DNA of 8,344 nt from Moraxellaceae bacterium UBA2032. GTDB lineage: Bacteria > Pseudomonadota > Gammaproteobacteria > Pseudomonadales > Moraxellaceae. Below the pieces are notes generated by a model. That model worked only from the letters and a program-made list of their open reading frames with translations, searched no databases and had not been told where the DNA came from. The stretch lies in the NCBI GenBank assembly GCA_002333125.1, contig DDBM01000031.1, positions 1 to 8,344 of the forward strand, written 5' to 3'. Position 1 is the first letter of the stretch. Each line of letters starts with the position of its first letter. The position numbers and the translations under genes are program-made. Below, in pieces: positions 6,350-8,344 of this stretch.

Positions 6350-7120
6350 GTGAGTTTAGCTCCTGATATTGATAGTCATATTGGCGAATTGCCAAAACAT
6401 ATTGCCATTATTATGGATGGTAATAATCGTTGGGCAAAAGCGAAAGGTTTAATTGGCGGCGCAGGTCATAAGGCAGGCGAAACCGCTTTACAAACCATTG
6501 TCGAACACGCGGCCAAGCGACAAATCGACGTACTCACCGTATTTGCTTTTTCGAGTGAAAACTGGCGCAGACCCGAACAAGAAGTAGGTTTATTAATGCG
6601 TTTGTTTGTCCATGCGTTAGATAAGCGTGTGGCCGAGCTACATAAAAATAATTTAAAAATACGTTTTATTGGTGATAGAAGCCGTTTTGCGCCTTTATTA
6701 CAAAAAGGCATGATGGATGCCGAAGTAAAAACAGCAGCCAATACAGGTATGACCCTCGTGATTGCGGTGAGTTATGGCGGACAATGGGACATGGCTTATG
6801 CCGCGCAGCAAATGGCCTTAAAAGTTCAAAAGGGCGAATTAGACCCAAGCCAATTATCTATAGAAGAATTTCAAGCACAGTATCAACAACAAATACAAAT
6901 GAGTGATTTACCGCCTGTAGATTTAATGATTCGTACTGGTGGCGATTTACGCATTAGCAATTTTTTGCTATGGCAAACTGCTTACGCCGAATTTTATTTT
7001 ACTCATTTATTGTGGCCAGATTTTAACGAAACCGCTTTAGATGAGGCTTTAACAGACTATGCGCGTCGCCAACGCCGCTTTGGTCGTACTAGCGCACAAG
7101 TCGAGGCTCACCATGCTTAA
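6350..7120 (+). CDS. uppS: Undecaprenyl diphosphate synthase (cis-prenyltransferase)
   Basis: Cytoplasmic, membrane-associated enzyme that adds eight isopentenyl diphosphate units in cis to farnesyl diphosphate, giving the C55 lipid carrier precursor for peptidoglycan and other wall polymers. The protein is 256 residues (E. coli 253). The start is GTG at 6350, with AAGGA at 6338-6342 and 7 bases between. The nearby ATG at 6343 is in another frame, and an in-frame start further down would cut into the conserved N-terminus. Landmarks are HIAIIMDGNNRWAK (17-30) with catalytic Asp23 and the phosphate-binding GNNRW, the FSSENWRRPEQEV motif (67-79), and the IPP-binding C-terminal part RTGGDLRISNFLLWQ (195-209) followed by AYAEFYF and LWPDF. 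The 3' end overlaps cdsA by 8 bases, indicating a shared transcript and translational coupling. Confidence 0.97.
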   Translation: MSLAPDIDSHIGELPKHIAIIMDGNNRWAKAKGLIGGAGHKAGETALQTIVEHAAKRQIDVLTVFAFSSENWRRPEQEVGLLMRLFVHALDKRVAELHKNNLKIRFIGDRSRFAPLLQKGMMDAEVKTAANTGMTLVIAVSYGGQWDMAYAAQQMALKVQKGELDPSQLSIEEFQAQYQQQIQMSDLPPVDLMIRTGGDLRISNFLLWQTAYAEFYFTHLLWPDFNETALDEALTDYARRQRRFGRTSAQVEAHHA

Positions 7121-7925
7121 AGAACGCATTATTACGGCACTGTTTTTAATTCCAGTGGTTATTTGGTGTATCTTTTTTGCCAGTACAACGACACCCTTTA
7201 TGGCCTTTGCAGGGGCGATTGTGGTGGTTGGTGCGTGGGAGTGGACAGCCTTAATGCGTTGGACAAATGTGCCAGCCCGTTTAGCCTATGCTTTAGTGGT
7301 TGCGTTAGGGTTAATTGCCATTAACACGCCCCAATTAGCTTTTGTTAAACAGCCTTTGTATGCCATTTCGGCGGGTTTTTGGTTAATTGCATTGCGTTGG
7401 GTGGTGTCGTTTCCTGAGTCTGCTACTTTATGGGCGCGTAATATCTTTTTAGTGCCAACAGGTTTGGTTTTACTAGTTCCTGCATGGGCAGGTTTAGTGG
7501 ATTTACATCATGCCTCGCCGTGGTGGTTGTTATATGTGTTTTGTTTGGTCTGGGGTGCAGATACAGGCGCGTACTTTGCTGGCAGAAAGTTTGGCAAACA
7601 TAAACTTGCACCAAGCGTGAGTCCTGCCAAAACCATTGAGGGTTTAGTGGGTGGCTTGTGTGTTACGGGATTATTGATTGTTGCCGTCGCTATTTATCAT
7701 CAATTACCCGCTATGCGTTTTGCTGCTTTTGTCGCCTTGTCGTTATTAACCGTTTTAGCCTCAGTATTAGGTGATTTGTTAGAATCAATGATTAAACGCC
7801 AAGCAGGTGTAAAAGACTCAGGTAGTATCTTTCCGGGTCATGGTGGTGCGCTTGACCGCATTGACAGTTTAACGGCTGCTGCGCCTTTATTTGCCTTGGG
7901 GTGGTGGTTGGCAGGGGGCTTCTAA
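7113..7925 (+). CDS. cdsA: Phosphatidate cytidylyltransferase (CDP-diglyceride synthase)
   Basis: Integral inner-membrane enzyme that makes CDP-diacylglycerol and diphosphate from CTP and phosphatidic acid, the branch point to all major phospholipids. The protein is 270 residues (E. coli 285). The start is ATG at 7113, giving MLKERIITALFLIPVV, the usual family N-terminus. GAGG at 7103-7106 is 6 bases upstream and inside uppS. A start at 7059 would lengthen the uppS overlap and add 18 unrelated residues. Several hydrophobic segments are visible, for example about 6-23, 27-46, 58-72, 84-98, 111-128, 135-148, 180-197 and 205-221. Conserved blocks are WGADTGAYFAGRKFGKHKL (147-165), SPAKTIEG (170-177) and the C-terminal signature from Ser225 to Asp251, comprising SMIKRQAGVKDSG and FPGHGGALDRID with the metal-binding acidic residues. 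The next gene starts directly after the stop. Confidence 0.97.
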   Translation: MLKERIITALFLIPVVIWCIFFASTTTPFMAFAGAIVVVGAWEWTALMRWTNVPARLAYALVVALGLIAINTPQLAFVKQPLYAISAGFWLIALRWVVSFPESATLWARNIFLVPTGLVLLVPAWAGLVDLHHASPWWLLYVFCLVWGADTGAYFAGRKFGKHKLAPSVSPAKTIEGLVGGLCVTGLLIVAVAIYHQLPAMRFAAFVALSLLTVLASVLGDLLESMIKRQAGVKDSGSIFPGHGGALDRIDSLTAAAPLFALGWWLAGGF

Positions 7926-8344
7926 GTGATACAGCGTATTACTATTTTAGGGGCAACAGGCTCTATAGGCCAAAGTACCTTGGCAGTAATTGACTTACAT
8001 CCCGAACGTTATCAGGTGTTTGCATTAACTGCCTATAGTCGGCTTGATGAGTTAGCGATGTTGTGTGCTAAGTATCAGCCACGTTATGCCGTGATTGCCC
8101 AAGAAAGAGATATTCCTCAGCTCAAAAAACAGTTACCACAGCAATGCACTACCGAAATATTAGCAGGAGAAGCCGCCTTAGCGTGGGTTGCTTCTCATAG
8201 TGACTGCGATACCGTTATGGCGGCCATTGTGGGGGCGGCAGGTTTATTACCTACTTTAGCGGCTGTTAATACAGGCAAGCGTGTTTTATTAGCTAATAAA
8301 GAAGCGTTGGTAATGGCAGGGCAGTTGTTTATGCAAGCTGTAAC
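7926..8344 (+). CDS. dxr: 1-deoxy-D-xylulose 5-phosphate reductoisomerase, N-terminal part (cut by window end)
   Basis: First 139 codons of DXP reductoisomerase, the NADPH- and metal-dependent enzyme that converts DXP to MEP in the non-mevalonate isoprenoid pathway. The gene starts with GTG at 7926, directly after the cdsA stop (TAAGTG). A G-rich ribosome-binding sequence AGGGGG (7913-7918) lies 7 bases upstream, inside cdsA. The N-terminus [18 protein letters not shown] contains the NADPH-binding loop GATGSIG (9-15). Further landmarks are the [11 protein letters not shown] stretch (100-110) and [12 protein letters not shown] (121-132) with the family's conserved Asn-Lys-Glu. The catalytic and metal-binding residues come later and are not in the window. 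The full protein is normally close to 400 residues. Its product feeds the pathway that supplies UppS substrates, which suits its place here. Confidence 0.96.
   Translation, partial: MIQRITILGATGSIGQSTLAVIDLHPERYQVFALTAYSRLDELAMLCAKYQPRYAVIAQERDIPQLKKQLPQQCTTEILAGEAALAWVASHSDCDTVMAAIVGAAGLLPTLAAVNTGKRVLLANKEALVMAGQLFMQAV

Overview
The window is a stretch of chromosomal housekeeping genes, all on the + strand, from a gammaproteobacterium of moderate to low GC. The gene order rpsB, tsf, pyrH, frr, uppS, cdsA, dxr is the classic proteobacterial translation, UMP-kinase and envelope-precursor cluster. The wording of the S2 protein (for example [35 protein letters not shown]) reminds me of Moraxellaceae and related Pseudomonadales. 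That placement is from memory and is only an inference.

Layout. Positions 1-755 hold rpsB, missing only the first base of its ATG. A 147-bp spacer with a strong hairpin (793-822) leads to tsf (903-1787), which ends at a textbook Rho-independent terminator (1811-1840). A 943-codon gene for a membrane-bound hybrid sensor histidine kinase follows (1914-4745), placed between tsf and pyrH, which are usually neighbours. Next is a 211-bp gap (4746-4956) with a long imperfect palindrome and then a good promoter candidate. From there run pyrH (4957-5688), frr (5701-6255), a 94-bp gap filled mostly by a second, unrelated palindromic repeat, uppS (6350-7120), cdsA (7113-7925, overlapping uppS by 8 bases) and the first 139 codons of dxr (7926 to the window end, directly abutting the cdsA stop).

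How the genes work together. rpsB and tsf supply ribosomal protein S2 and elongation factor Ts. pyrH makes UDP for nucleotide supply, and frr recycles ribosomes. Dxr makes MEP for isoprenoids, UppS turns isoprenoid units into the undecaprenyl carrier for peptidoglycan, and CdsA makes CDP-diacylglycerol for phospholipids. The sensor kinase does not belong to these pathways. It has its own ribosome-binding site, lies between a terminator upstream and a promoter downstream, and looks like a separately expressed lineage-specific insertion.

I saw no tRNA, rRNA, CRISPR array, transposase, integrase or toxin-antitoxin pair, and no sign of an undescribed multi-gene system. The points worth a second look are the inserted orphan hybrid kinase with a degenerate first receiver domain, the possible attenuator between rpsB and tsf, and two different intergenic palindromic repeats.
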